Made by a program: the position numbers and the translations under genes. 64,000 nt of DNA, from positions 42,846,001 through 42,910,000 of the forward strand of contig NC_133158.1 in the NCBI RefSeq assembly GCF_040802235.1, in the 5' to 3' direction. The notes below the pieces were generated by a model, which saw nothing but the letters and a program-made list of their open reading frames with translations, did no database searches and had not been told where the DNA came from. How positions within the stretch are numbered: position 1 is the stretch's first letter; each line of letters starts with the position of its first letter. This stretch comes from Manis javanica (Eukaryota; Chordata; Mammalia; Pholidota; Manidae). This document shows positions 1 to 40,692 of this stretch, one piece after another.

Positions 1-524
1 GAATCCCGGTCAAATTCACTCTAGAAAATGGGAACGTTTTCAAGATGCAGCCTTGGGGATTAGTGTTTTTGGCAAACGTTTGCTGACTCTGGGAGCCGGT
101 CAGTGGGCCAGCCAGGGCCCAGCAGTGAAGGTGACACAGTGTGTTCAAGGGCCCCTGCTCTGGTGGGGACACACACTGTGAGCCACGCTATGGACCCACC
201 TGTTTGGGTGGCCTAGGGAGGGGAGGGCAGCTCAACCGGGCACCTCATGGCCTGAGTTCTGGGATTGGCAATGCAGGCAGGCTGGTGGGCAGTGCGGGCC
301 TGCTTCGGCGACCTGCGGATAGAAAGATGTCCTGGCAGGAGCAAGGTTGGGGGACTCTGGTGGGGAGGAGGTTGGGGGTAATGGGGTAGAGCAAAGAACA
401 TAGCTGGGAGCTCCGGCTGAGGCCTGTGCTGGGTGGGGGTGTGTGAGTGATAATGGGGTGTTTATCTCTTAAAGGGGCCCCAGAAACAGGACCGTCTGGC
501 TAAAGTTGGGAGAGACCAGGTGGT

Positions 525-541
525 GGGTGGGCGTGGGTGGG
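525..541 (+). other. Predicted G-quadruplex motif
   Basis: Four GGG runs separated by loops of 1, 3 and 1 bases (gggtgggcgtgggtggg). Short loops are typical of stable quadruplexes. It lies on the sense strand of PRDM15, so it would also occur in the pre-mRNA. Formation in cells is inferred. Confidence 0.5.
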
Positions 542-671
542 AAGGTGCTGGGGAAGTGGGGAGAAGGGAGGTACTAGGTGGGCTGAGCCCCAGGTGGAAA
601 GAGGGAGGCCCTTCTGAAGCTGCAGAGGAGAGGGGTGGGAGCTGTGGTCAGGTCACTGCAGGGAGGTGAGA

Positions 672-1060
672 GCCCAGGACAGCTGGGGGAGACTAGGGAT
701 AGGTGGGGCTCACCAAAGACAGGTGAGGTTGACCAGGAGCAGCTGGGCCCACCAGGGACAGGTGGGACTCACCAGGGATAGGTGGGACTTACCAGGGACA
801 GGTGGGGCTCACCAGGGACAGGTAGGACTCAGGCTCACTAGGGACAGGTGGATAGGTAGGGCTGACCAGGGACAGCTGGGCCCACCACAGACAGGTGGGG
901 CTCACCAGGGACAGGTAGGGCTCAGGCTCACTAGGGACAGGTGGATAGGTAGGGCTGACCAGGGACAGGTGGGGTTCACCAGGGGCAGTTTGGGCTCACC
1001 AGGGACAGCTGGGCTCACCAGGGACAGGAGGGGCTGACCACAGACAGGTGGGGCTCAGGG
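672..1060 (+). repeat. Minisatellite, about 20-bp unit
   Basis: Degenerate tandem array of the unit accagggacaggtggggctc and variants (gggacagctgggcccacc, gggataggtgggactcacc). A longer block containing ctcaggctcactagggacag occurs twice at an offset of about 93 bp (near 811 and 904), showing a higher-order duplication. The array ends about 320 bp before a PRDM15 coding exon. Variable copy number between individuals is likely but cannot be seen here. Confidence 0.85.
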
Positions 1061-1190
1061 CTCTTACTTGGCGAGGCGTCACCGCCAGTGCTGCGGAGGT
1101 GTGGCTGTGTCGTGGGGAGAGTGGCTGGCGGGGTTGGTGTGGAAGGAGATGAGCCGAGTGAGCGCCTCTCCCCTGGTGAAGGGGCCTTGA

Positions 1191-30111
<28,921 letters not shown>

Positions 30112-31901
30112 GGCGCCCTGAGGAGCACTGGAGAGAGAACCACAGACAGGTTTTCTGTTTATTTTTGAGGTCTGTTTGCTGGATACCAAACAAAGGAAAA
30201 ACCTTGCATCACAATGTAAGTAAGGGTGACTGAGCTTTTGCAGAATTCCCTCCCAGACACCTGGCAGCCATTAGTCTGTCAGCTTAACTCCACAGGCTAG
30301 CTGCTCATGGGGGTGGGGCCCGTGCCATGTCTTAGTGAAGCAGGCGTCCTGGGCCATGGCACACCTCCGCCTCCCCTACCAAACCCTGGTTAGGCAGACC
30401 CAGGATTTGGAAAGTGAAACATAAAGAGAAGCAGGATCATAAGAGGCAAGAGATACATGATTAGGAACATAAGCGTCTGCTTTATTTTTTCCTTTAGAGT
30501 TCAGTTACTGTGTTAAAACAGTGTTCATGGGTGGCCATTGCTCAGTGAAGCAGTTTCTCCTTGCTTCTGGATGTATTTGGGGAATGAGCAGGTAGAAGTT
30601 AAAGGAACGTTTATATTCTTTGGAATCTGAGTTAAGTCAAATTCGTTTTACAACTTTGGGCTGAAACCACGTGTGAGGTGTGCTGGGAATGTGTGCTCCT
30701 CCGCCTCCAAGGTCAGCAGGGCCAAGGGACGGTGCGGAGTTGCTGACTGAGGCACAAAAGGCCTCTTAGTAATGTGTGAGTTGATTTTCATTGTCGTTTT
30801 AAAAGCTTTTTACTTAATTTTGTGCATATGTTATGTGTTCAGGAGTCTGTTGTAGCCATGTTGTTTTTTATTTTGTTTTAACATGCTAAAGTCGTTTGCA
30901 CTGTAGGACCATTGGTCCAGGTCCAATTCTACACAACTGCCCAAATGCAAAGGGGCACAGTGGTGTGCAACGAGTAAGCCTCGTGTCCCTTCTGGTGGCC
31001 CCTTCGAAGTTGTCTCAGGACCCTCTGCAATCCAAATGTATTTATTATGGCTGAGGCTAGCCAAATCCCCTCTACTGAAGAACAGGGAAGAAATTCATGT
31101 TTTTTTAATGTTTAAATTTAGTTCCAAAGGTTGATGTGTTTCAAGACCAATTTTCTATAAAAATATTTAATGAACTTTGGCTCTTTACAGTGGAAAACTG
31201 TAGGTTTTTCTGAAATTTAAAGATATTGTTTCCTGCTAGGCAGTAATGAAAGTGGAAGTTAGTTCACCAGTAGAAGCATTAATGCCTCTAATAAGTGAAC
31301 ATGCCGGTTAGCAGTCTCTGCTTCCCTGGGGCATGTGTATTCGTACACATGTACCATTTCGGAGGCAGTATGTGGAAGGGCAGGGCTCTCGGCTGCCCTC
31401 CTGCTGCTCAGGCAGGAAACGGAAAGGGGTGTAGGGAAAGGAGGTTAGTGTTTTAGTCTCCTGACATCGTTTAACACTGTCCAGAATGAAATGATAAATT
31501 TGCCTGCTTTTTCCTTGATTACTGTTTATCTTGGATCCTCTGTTTCTTGGGAGACCTTCTGGAAGAAATACTGATGGGTAGTGGGTAAATGAGACTAGAG
31601 TAATCTTACATTGCCAGTGAGGATAAGGGTGATTTGTTATGCAAAATGAACTTTCTCAGCACTTCACTTTATTCCAAACAGCAGAATTTTGAGGATAGGG
31701 CTGGAATTTGTTTTGTGCAATATATGCCTTTATGAACTAAGGGAGTTCTTCACCCATGTAGCACGTGAAAGGGGTCTTCCACATTCATACCGTCCACACT
31801 CACAGCTCATTTATACACTCCCATCTCTCACTTCTAAGTTGAATTAATAGTGGGAGATTATTTGACTTTTTAATTTATGATAATTATTTTTATGTTATTT
31901 A

Positions 31902-31909
31902 TGTATATA
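31902..31909 (+). promoter_or_regulatory. Pumilio-type element in 3'UTR
   Basis: TGTATATA within a very A/T-rich context, matching the PUM1/2 consensus UGUANAUA. Function is inferred from the motif only. Confidence 0.35.
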
Positions 31910-32353
31910 ATTAACTACTTTATACATAATAGTTTCATCAGATGAACTTGGGCTAGGGTTGGTATATTTTCTAAAATATTGTCTCCGTTCTCCAAATAAA
32001 AGTAGTCCAGGTAGCCACAGAACCATCAAGAAAGCTAAGGTTCATAAGATTTCTTTTTTAAAGTCATTGATAATTTCTGTTTGCATTTGCTGAGTACAAA
32101 GTGCGAATGACCAAGCAAAATAGCCAGACATTAAATATCTGCTCACATTTATCTTTTATTCCTCTTCCTATGAAATAAAGGCCTTTTAAATCACAGTTTT
32201 ATTTTTTTAAAGTTGTGTTTGTGCCTTGAGTAAGAATGCATCAAATGTTTTTATAGAACCTAATTTCGGTTGGGTGACCCTGGTATACTACCACTGTTAT
32301 TAAAATGCACAGACGCATAATAATACTTCTTGTTATAATAAGTGAGAACTCTA

Positions 32354-32359
32354 AATAAA
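32354..32359 (+). terminator. PRDM15: Candidate PRDM15 polyadenylation signal
   Basis: AATAAA in ctctaaataaaaag. Alternatives are at 31995-32000, 32174-32179 and 32669-32674. Which one is used cannot be read from the sequence. Confidence 0.4.
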
Positions 32360-33260
32360 AAGTAAATATACTCCTGAGTTTTCTGTAGACATATTTGGTC
32401 TTAAAAGGGTTCCTATCTGTGGCAAAGTTGGTTCATGTGTCTTAACACAGTTGCTATGAATTTGCATATAAGAAACTGGGGAGCAAAAAAAAGTGCCACT
32501 CAGCCAAAGTCCTTGACTGCAGGTGGTTCTGCATATATATCACTATTTACTGATGGGAAGTGTTTAATTTTTTAGCTGATCCCAGGTGCACAGCTGTGTC
32601 CAGGCGGAACTTAGATCAAGCTGTTGTGGCCACCAAGCTCTGTGAATCCTTCTTGGTTATTCTAAGTTAATAAATCACGAGAACTTCTTCTGGGCCTGTG
32701 AGGTCAGGAGGTCGTGTGTCCTGTGTCACGTGGTGGTGAGCCCTCAGAGGGGGCCCCCGGGGTGCAGCCGCTCACCTTGAATCTTGTGCCCTGTGGAGCA
32801 TTGGGGGTGGGCGCTCAGCCTCTGGAGTACACACGGTGTCACCTCAGTGCCTAGTGGGAGACCGCTTTGGGGGAGAGTGGGAGGGTGTGGGAGCCAGTCA
32901 CGGGCCCTACGTGATTTTCCAAGTCACAGTGTCCAAAGCCGTGAGTCGTGGCATTCCAGCCAAAGGCAGCATTGGTGGCTTAACCAATGGATTTTGAAAG
33001 GTGTTAAGATGGTTTTGAGAAGTTGAGTGTGTTTCATGTCCTCTCAGTTTGTATGGTGACAAAACTGGCCTATGCTTTTCAATGGCTGGCCTCTGCTTAA
33101 ACTGTCCATTCCATGTAGTTGATACCCTATACATGGATATATAGGTGAATTCCTGCTGCCAACTATGTCTCGATTTCCCTCTAGTCCAGAACCCATAATG
33201 TTTTGGATTATTTGGAATGTTCCCTTAGATACTGAGGTATCAGAAGCTTTTATGTTTAAT

Positions 33261-34592
33261 TTTTTTTATTTTGGTATCATTAATACACAATTTCATGAGC
33301 AACATTGTGGTTACTAGATTCCCCCCATTATCAAGTCCCCACCACATACCCCATTACAGTCACTGTCCTTCAGCATAGTAAGATGCTATAGAATCACTAC
33401 TTGTCTTCTCTGTGCTATACTGCCTTCATTATGTGTGCTAATCGTAATGCCCCTTATTCTCTTTCTCCCACCCCTCCCACCCACCCTCCCCAGTCCCTTT
33501 CCCTTTGGTAACTTTTAGTCCCTTCTTGGGTTCTGTGAGTCTGCTGCTGTTTTGTTCCTTCAGTTTTGCATTGTTCTTATGCTCCACAGATGAGTGAAAT
33601 CATCTGGTACTTGTCTTTCTCTGCCTGGCTTATTTCACTGAGCATAATACCCTCTAGCTCCATCCATGTTGTTGCAAATGGTAGGATTTGTTTTCTTCTT
33701 ATGGCTGAATAGTATTCCATTGTGTATATGTACATCTTCTTTATCCATTCATCTACTGATGGACACTTAGGTTGCTTCCATTTCTTGGCTATTGTAAATA
33801 GTGCTGCAATAAACATAGGGGTGCATATGTCTTTTTCAAACTGGGCTGCTGCATTCTTAGGGTAAATCCCTAGGAGTGGAATTCCCGAGTCAAATGGTAT
33901 TTCTATTTTTAGTTTTTTGAAGAACCTCCATAATGCTTTCCACAATGGTTGAACTAGCTTACATTCCCACCAGCAGTGTAGGAGGGTTCCCCTTTCTCCA
34001 CACCCTCGCCAGCATTTGTTGTTCCTAGTCTTTTCTATGTTGGTCATCCTAACTGGTGTGAGGTGACATCTCATTGTGGTTTTAATTTGCATTTCCCTGT
34101 TAAATTAGTGATGTGGAGCATCTTTTCATGTGCCTGTTGGCCATCTGAATTTCTTCTTTGGAGAAGTATCTGTTCATATCCTCTGCCCATTTTTTAATAG
34201 GGTTATTTGTTTTTTGGGTGTTGAGGTATATGAGTTCTTTATTTATTTTGGATGTTAACCCCTTGTCAGATATGTCATTCACAAATAAATTCTCCCATAC
34301 TGTAGGATGCCTTTTTGTTCTGCTGATGGTGTCCTTTGCTGTACAGAAACTTCTTAGCGTGCTGTGGTCCCATTTGTTCATTTTTGCTTTTGTTTCCCTT
34401 GCCAAGGAGATGCATTCAGGAAAAAGTTGCTCATGTTTATATTCAAGAGATTTTTGCCTATGTTTTCTTCTAAGAGTTTTATGGTTTCATGACTTACATT
34501 CAGGTCTTTGATCCATTTTGAGTTTACTTTTGTGTATGGAGTTAGACAGTAATCCAGTTTCATTCTCTTGCATATAGCTGTCCAGTTTTGCC
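33261..34592 (-). mobile_element. 5'-truncated L1, antisense, with target-site duplication
   Basis: It starts with a T-run (the A-tail in antisense) and runs through the 3'UTR into the ORF2 C-terminus. On the minus strand 33577-34092 keeps an open frame of 171 codons with an intact Cys motif ([18 protein letters not shown]). The flanks cagaagctttt at 33241 and 34593 form the duplication. It shares diagnostic small changes with the + copy at 58005-59255. Confidence 0.88.
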
Positions 34593-34603
34593 CAGAAGCT
34601 TTT

Positions 34604-36160
34604 TTTTTTCTTAAGTTTTTCTTTTTAAAGGCAACAAAGAAGGTGCAGGTGGCATTTTTTTGCAAAGCTTAGATCAGGAGAAGAAGGACACAAAAAAGAT
34701 GGGCATCTGGAGAGAGAGGAAACCTTAAGGAATGCCTGTCTTTGGGCAGGTGGTCTGCAATGATCCCTTGTTTTATTGATCAGATATTAGATTTTCTGAT
34801 TTGTTAGGAATGCTCTCTTTGAAGTTATGAAATACCTAGTGTCATCCCATTCTAAGGATATGAACTCTGAGAACCTGTCCTTAGGAACGTTAGTCATATT
34901 TTAGAGTGCATCTGATACCAACTGATTCTCCTGCCAGGGAACAGGCTTTGTTCATTCCACATTCAACAGATCGTGAGCACCTTCCTGTAAGTGCTGGACC
35001 TTCGTGGTTCTCTTTGCACCCCAAGGCAACCTTTCAAGCACTCCAAAGGAAGACTCGGTGCCGTACACATTAGATTCATCAGTAGCCCTGTGTTTCATTG
35101 TGAAGTACAGATTGCCACATAATGATTTGCTCTGCTAACAGTCATCCATGTGATGTGATGAAGAGCTAACAAATCAAGCTGTAAATATAGTAGTCACATT
35201 ATAGACAAATTCTAGTAGAAAGGGGGAGATGGCAGAGGCCCTGGCTTTCCTGTTGTCATTTTTACGTCTGACTTGAGTGCTTCAACGTCAAAGGGCCTCT
35301 AGTTCTGGAGTGACAGGCTCTGATGATCTTATTCATGTGGTGGTGCAGTCAGCAGAACTGTCCGGAAGATATAAGCCCTGGTCCCCTTGGAGGTGAGGCT
35401 TCCCCGGGGACTGTGACTCCTGTGGGTCCCACAGCCCCCTGGCACAGGCAGCTGTCATTCCCACAGGGTACCTGATGAGCATCCCACATCCAGGTGGCCT
35501 TGGAAGCGTGCAGCCTGCTCTCTCTCCATTGGCAGGTTTGCCTTCCCACATTTGCTCCATACAGAGGGAGACTCACAGGGGAAGGCATCCCTTCAAGGGG
35601 ACATGGACCCACCCTGTGTCTTCACAAAGTACCCACCTGGCACACTTCTTTGAGAGGGAACTGCCCTCTGTTGAAGGAACCCGCTCTAGAAATCGAAGGC
35701 TGTACTCATTTAAAATGCCGGGGCAGGTGCGGGCTGCAGTTGGGCATCTGCTATGTCATTTGTGGATCGTTATTCTCTGTTCAGCTAAAGCACACCAGTT
35801 CATCTCCACCTGGATCTCAAAGGACATGGAGTTCAGCACATCTAACCCCCAGCTCCACACCTGGCCCTCCCTGCCCGTCCCCACTCACTCCCACAGCCCT
35901 ATCATCCATGTAGCCCTTTTGCAGCCTTGAAGCCTGCAGAGACTGGCCCTGCCTGCCCCCAGCCGGGCCCTCCCAGGGTCTCTGCATGCACCAGCCGCCG
36001 TGGCACTGGCCTCCAGCAGCACCTGCCCGCCCCGCAGATCTGTGCTCAGGCTGTGTCTCTGTGTCTCCTGGGGCCCCTTCCTCAGAGTCGCTCAGAGGAC
36101 ACTCCCCTCTCACATGTTGCTCACTGTCATGCTACAGGAAGAAGAGAACTGGGGGTGGGG
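34604..36160. other. Intergenic, nothing recognised
   Basis: Single-copy-looking sequence with moderate GC. No exon, promoter or repeat family that I can support. Open frames in 35480-35930 on both strands lack any recognisable protein signature. Confidence 0.6.
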
Positions 36161-36169
36161 GGGAGGGGT

Positions 36170-37795
36170 TCACGCATGGAATTACCTGATCTGAACACCT
36201 TGCTTCTGGCCAAGGGGTCCAGGACTGGGTTTGCCCTACTATCTAAAACAACTAAAAAGCCCAGACAGAAACGTGGAACGGTGATACTCAAACCAGTGGC
36301 AGCAGGGGTGAAGGACAGTGGTCCCTGGGAGAGGCAAAACAAGTTGCGCCCTGGGGCTGCTCAGCTTCCAGCCTGCAGGGAGTTTCCAGGCCACAGAATG
36401 GTGAGAGGGCATCCAGGCAGAGGGCCGCAGTCTCTGAATTGAGGAGATGAAGCTGGGGGCCCAGTGCAGCCAAGGCAGGTAGAGTTTCCAAGCGGAGGAC
36501 TGTGCATGAGGGGACTGCATGGAGAGAACTCCAGAGACCAGCATAGCGTCCCCAGGGCTCTTCAGCTGGGCACCGACAGGGCATGCGTGGGAAGCAGGCA
36601 CCTACTCCCACCACACAGAGTGAACAACCTCATAATTAGGGGAATTGTGACAGTTTTCAGAAGTGTTTTGCCTAAATACCAGGGGAAATGAGCCCTAAAC
36701 TCTACCCTAGTCCTAACAGAACTTAAAAGCAGAACATTAAAGGGTTAAACTGTTTCCAAGATACTTAGCTAACTCCCAGGACAAAGCTGGAGAATATTTT
36801 ATAGGAATATTTAAATATCTGGCCCCCAACAGTGTAAAGTTCATAATAACATCCAGTCAAAAATTACCAGGCATGTAAAGAGTCAGGAAAATATGACCCT
36901 TGGTGAGAAGCAGAATTAACTAATTAAAACCCAACTCAGAAAGGATAGAATTAATTGAGAAGCTCATTAAAAGAGTGGTCTTAACTGTTTCCCACATATT
37001 CAGAAAGCTAGAGGAAAGATCTATCATGTTAGAGGCGTGAAAGGCATATTTTAAAAACCTAATTGAACTTCCGAGGTAGAACTTCAGTGATAACATGAAA
37101 AATATACTGGGCAGTATTAACAGCAGGTCAGACAAGGCAGAAGAAAAGATCATTGGACTTAGAGCAATAAACGCTATCCAAAATGAAACATACAGAAAAA
37201 GAGATGGGTGAGGGGCACTGAGGTCCCGTTAGGGACAGCGCCGAGCAGCCCAGTTATATGTGTCATTCACGTCCTTGAAGAGTTCTGGGAGGAGGAAGAG
37301 GAGAGACTGAAAATACCTGAAGAAGAAACAAATAGAATTTTTTCAAATTTGATGAAAATTATAAACCCACATATTCAAGAAGCTCAGTGGACCCCCAACC
37401 ACAAGAATCAGGAAGAAACCCACGGTGAGGCATATGATAACAGAATGGCTTGAGACCAGTGATAAGGAAGAAAACCTTAAGGCATCCAGAGGAAGGAGAC
37501 ACATCACATACAGAGGAACCTTCTCATCAAGATAACACGGCCAGGTGTCAGGGGAGCAATGCCTTTGAAGTGCTGAAAGAAATGGCCCACATACATTCTA
37601 TATCCAGCACAAACATATTTCAAAGAAGGAGGGTAAATAAAGACTTTTTCAAACATACAGAAACTGGAAGGGTTAGGGGGAGCATACCTGCCCGACAGTG
37701 ACTTCGAAGGAAGCCCTTCAGGCAGCAGGGGGAGACCTGGGCCTACACAAAGGAATGGACCCGGAAATGGTAACAGAAATGGTAGGTAAATGTGC
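36170..37795 (+). repeat. Old L1M-type element, 5'UTR-ORF1 part
   Basis: 37190-37790 follows the order of an old L1 ORF1 (phrases such as ttcaaatttgatgaaaattataaaccca, aagctcagtggacccc, agaggaaggagacacatcacatacagagg, aataaagactttttcaaacatacag), heavily mutated. Upstream sequence from about 36.2 kb looks like the matching 5' part. The element resumes at 38430 after an interruption. Confidence 0.65.
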
Positions 37796-37797
37796 AA

Positions 37798-38240
37798 GTC
37801 TTTATCTCTTACTAAATATATTTAAAAGCTAATTGCTAACTATGGTGACTGTTCTACATGAGGTCTCTAGAACTTAGTCATCTTGCATAATTGAAACTTT
37901 GTGCCCCTTGACCAACGCCTCCCCATCTTCCCCAGCCCTGACACCTACCATTCCACTCTCCGCTTCTGTGAGTTTGACTGTTTGAGGTTCTGCAGGTGAG
38001 TGAGATCATTCAGTATTTGTCCTTCTGGGTTCAGCTTATTTCACTGAGCAAAATGTCCTGCAGGTCCGTCCGTGTTGTTCCAAATGGCAGAACTTCATTC
38101 TTTTTTAAGGCTGAATAATAATCTGTTGCATGTATATACCACATTTTCTATACCCACTGATCTGATGACAGGCATTTTGTTGTTTCCCCACCTAAGCTAT
38201 TGTAAATAATGCTGTAGTGAACATGGGAGCTCTTAAGTTT
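37798..38240 (-). repeat. Old L1 3' part, antisense
   Basis: Contains cttatttcactgagcaaaatg, tccgtgttgttccaaatggc, ggctgaataataatctgttgc and attgtaaataatgctgtagtgaac, the antisense ORF2-end/3'UTR series of older L1s. It interrupts the L1M element on either side. Confidence 0.7.
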
Positions 38241-38243
38241 TCC

Positions 38244-38416
38244 CACCACAAAAAGGAAAAGAAAATGGAAACTATGTGAATTGGTGGGTGTGTTAATCAG
38301 CTTGTTGGTGGTGATCATTTCACAATGTGTACGTATATCCAAACATCAAGGTGTTCACCTTAAATATATATAACTTATTTGTTACTTATTTCACCTCAGT
38401 AGAGCTGAAAAAAGCT
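38244..38416 (+). repeat. Old L1 3' end, sense
   Basis: ttggtgggtgtgttaatcag ... gtgatcatttcacaatgtg ... catcaaggtgttcacctt ... cagtagagctgaaaaaa is a typical L1M 3' terminus in sense orientation. Confidence 0.65.
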
Positions 38417-38429
38417 AACAGTTTCTAGC

Positions 38430-38900
38430 AAAAATCAAACGGGTGTATTCTGGAGTTTGTTTCATATGTAGAAATAAACTGGGTGGCAACAGCAGGGCTG
38501 AGGCTAGAAGGGGAGGGCGTGGGTCTCCCCGCTGTGAGGTTTTCCTCCTACATGTGAAGTATTAGAATATCAATTGTAGGTTGACTGTGATAAGTTAGGA
38601 CTGTGTACCAGAAACCCTAAAGCCACAATTAAAATCAAAGAACAAAGACTTAGAGCTAATAAGTCAGCAAAGGAGACACAATGAAATCATAAAAAAATGC
38701 TCAATTCAAACAAAAGCAGCAGCAGAGGAAAAAAAGAACAGAAGCGACAAAGAGAAGGAATGCAGGCTGGGGATTTAATCCAACCGCATCACTGACAGTA
38801 GTAAATGAAAAGGTTTAGACACCAATTCAAAGACAGAGACTGTCAGGCTGCATTAAAGACCAACGAGACCCAAGTCTGCGCTGCCTGTACATAAATGACT
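38430..38900 (+). repeat. Old L1M-type element, spacer and ORF2 start
   Basis: tagaaataaactgggtggcaacag ... gactgtgataagttagg ... aaaccctaaagccacaatt ... agcagcagcagaggaaaaaaagaacag ... gactgtcaggctgcattaaagacc continues the old L1 begun at 36.2 kb. It is colinear with the inter-ORF spacer and first codons of ORF2. Confidence 0.65.
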
Positions 38901-39057
38901 TTAGAATAAGAAGCTGTGCCCTGGTAGTGCCACACGTCACTCCCCACTCATGGGTGAGGACAGTCACGCAGCCCAGTCGCTGGGGACAGGAAGCGAGTCC
39001 TGCCTGTGCCTGGAAAGGGTGAGGGGTGGGCGTCACCGCCAAGCAGCTTGGATGATA

Positions 39058-39170
39058 TGCAGGCCCCACAGGGGGATGGCCGTTCTCACTTTACAAGCGA
39101 GGTGAGTAGTGAGGTCGTGGAACTTGCCCGGGGCACGCTGCTAGGAGGTGGAGTGAGGACTTCATACTCA
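39058..39170 (-). repeat. MIR SINE relic
   Basis: ctcactttacaagcgagg ... gtggaacttgcccggggcac...gctgctaggaggtggagtgagg is the antisense MIR core (fourteen-odd substitutions by eye). Ancient. Confidence 0.6.
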
Positions 39171-39639
39171 GTGCTGAGACTCCATGTGCCTTTAGCTTTC
39201 AGACAGTCTTTTGCCTGGAGCCTAGAGGTCTTCCAAAGGGACGTTGGCATAGGTTTGATCATACAAAACTGTTGTCCTTGTAGGCCCCCAATTGTCAAAC
39301 GTTGGTGGTTTTGTTCAAATGAATGTCGTTGTCTGCTCTCCTGAAAACTTGTGCCAATTTGGTTTTTTTCAAGAGCTGAATTCAGGGGGCCCTGAATTTA
39401 AGCATTGTTGATGTGGTAAAGAGCCTTTCTTGTTAGTGATAAGGGTTGCAAACGGTCTGCTGTGAAGGATGAGGCAGAAAAGGTGCACATCCTTATGTGC
39501 TCTAGTGTTTATATACAGGTAAAGCGCGGACCATTTGAATTTTCTATTTTAGGTTTTCTTGTATTGGAGGTAAGAAATGGAAAATTGATCCTGTGTTTCA
39601 GAACTGTTAGGCACAGTAGGCAAAGTGATTTAAAAAGAT

Positions 39640-40250
39640 TTTTGAAATGATGTGGACTCACAGCAAATTGCCCAGTTCAGGGAGGTCCCACGAGCCCTTC
39701 AGCCATCCTCCGCCAGTGCGGGCAGCTTCCACACCGTCACACAGCAAACCAGGGTGCTGCCCTTGGCCCACTGCACCCACTGTACTTCAGACTTTCCTCA
39801 GAGCTCACCAGTTTTTACAGACACTCGTGTGTGTAGTTGTACGATTTTGTCACATGTGTAAACTACAGTAAGCACTACAACCAAGGTATGGAACTGACCC
39901 TTTATAATTATACACCCCCACCCCTGCCCTGTTCCTTAGCCCCTGGCCATCACCATCTGTTGTCTACCTCTGTAATATTTTCATTTCAAGAATAAATGAC
40001 ATAAAAAAATTACACACATTTGTCTTACTCTTCTTTACATTTTAGTCAACATTATCTTTTTTAAATTGAAACTTTTAGTAAGATAATCGTAGATTCACAT
40101 GCAGTTGTAAGAAATAATTCAGAGATATCCCTTATATTTTGTTCACTTTCCGTCAATGGTAATGGTTTGAAAAACTATTATAATATTATGGCCAGGATAT
40201 TGGCTTTGATGCAACCCATTGATCTTACTCAGATTTCCTGTTTTACTCAT
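39640..40250 (-). repeat. Old L1M 3' part, antisense (left piece)
   Basis: Phrases tttataattatacacccccacccc, gtagattcacatgcagttgtaagaaata, ggccaggatattggctttgatgcaaccc and ttgatcttactcagatttcc are antisense L1M sequence. It continues at 40605 after an inserted LTR. Confidence 0.65.
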
Positions 40251-40604
40251 TGCAATGGATTGAATGTTTGTGCTCCCAAAATGCATAAGTTGTGATCCTA
40301 ATCCCCCATGTGATGGTGTTTGGAGGTGGGGCCTTTGGGGGGTGATTAGTTCATAAGGGCAGAGCTGCATGAATGGGGTTAGTGCCGTAATGAAAGAGAA
40401 CCCCGAGAGCTTCTCTGTCCCGTGTGAGCACACAGCAAGAAATTATGTCTGTGGCCCAGGAAGCAAGCCTGACCAGACCTTGAATCTGCCAGCACCATAA
40501 TCTTGGACTGCAGCCTCCAGAACTGTGGGAATGCATTTCTGTTGTTTTACAAGCCACCCAGTCTGTAGTACTCTGTATTGGCCGCTTGAATGAACTAAGA
40601 CAGT
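40251..40604 (+). mobile_element. MST-type MaLR solo LTR
   Basis: Reads gaatgtttgtgctcccaaaa, ccccatgtgatggtgtttgg, aggtggggcctttgggggg, catgaatggggttagtgcc, ccagaactgtggg, acaagccacccagtctg and ends ctaagaca, the full order of an MST LTR (ERVL-MaLR, an old non-infectious retroelement class). No internal region or second LTR is present. It sits inside an L1M. Confidence 0.75.
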
Positions 40605-40692
40605 GAGTGTTTGTGTGTATGTGTGTGTCTGTGTGCATGTGTGTTTGTGTGTGTCTGCATGTGTGTGTCTGCGTGTCTGTGTGTGTGTGTAT
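40604..40692 (+). repeat. (TG)n-rich microsatellite
   Basis: About 90 bp of interrupted TG repeats with cgtgtctg and catg interruptions. It lies where L1M 3' sequence normally carries a short TG run, so it likely expanded from that seed. Confidence 0.85.

Larger units (their letters stand above)
30112..32359 (+). other. PRDM15: PRDM15 3' untranslated region (end inferred)
   Basis: Sequence after the stop is unique-looking and becomes A/T-rich from about 30.8 kb. Candidate AATAAA signals are at 31995, 32174, 32354 and 32669. I place the end at the third as a guess. A Pumilio-type element (TGTATATA) is at 31902-31909. No repeat interrupts the region, as expected for a retained UTR. Confidence 0.6.

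Noticed and set aside
666..1037. Open frame with repeated Arg/Gln/Gly motifs
   Set aside because: It is a translation of the minisatellite; no start context or gene.
40251..40604. Possible intact endogenous retrovirus
   Set aside because: Only a solo MaLR LTR; no internal genes or second LTR nearby.
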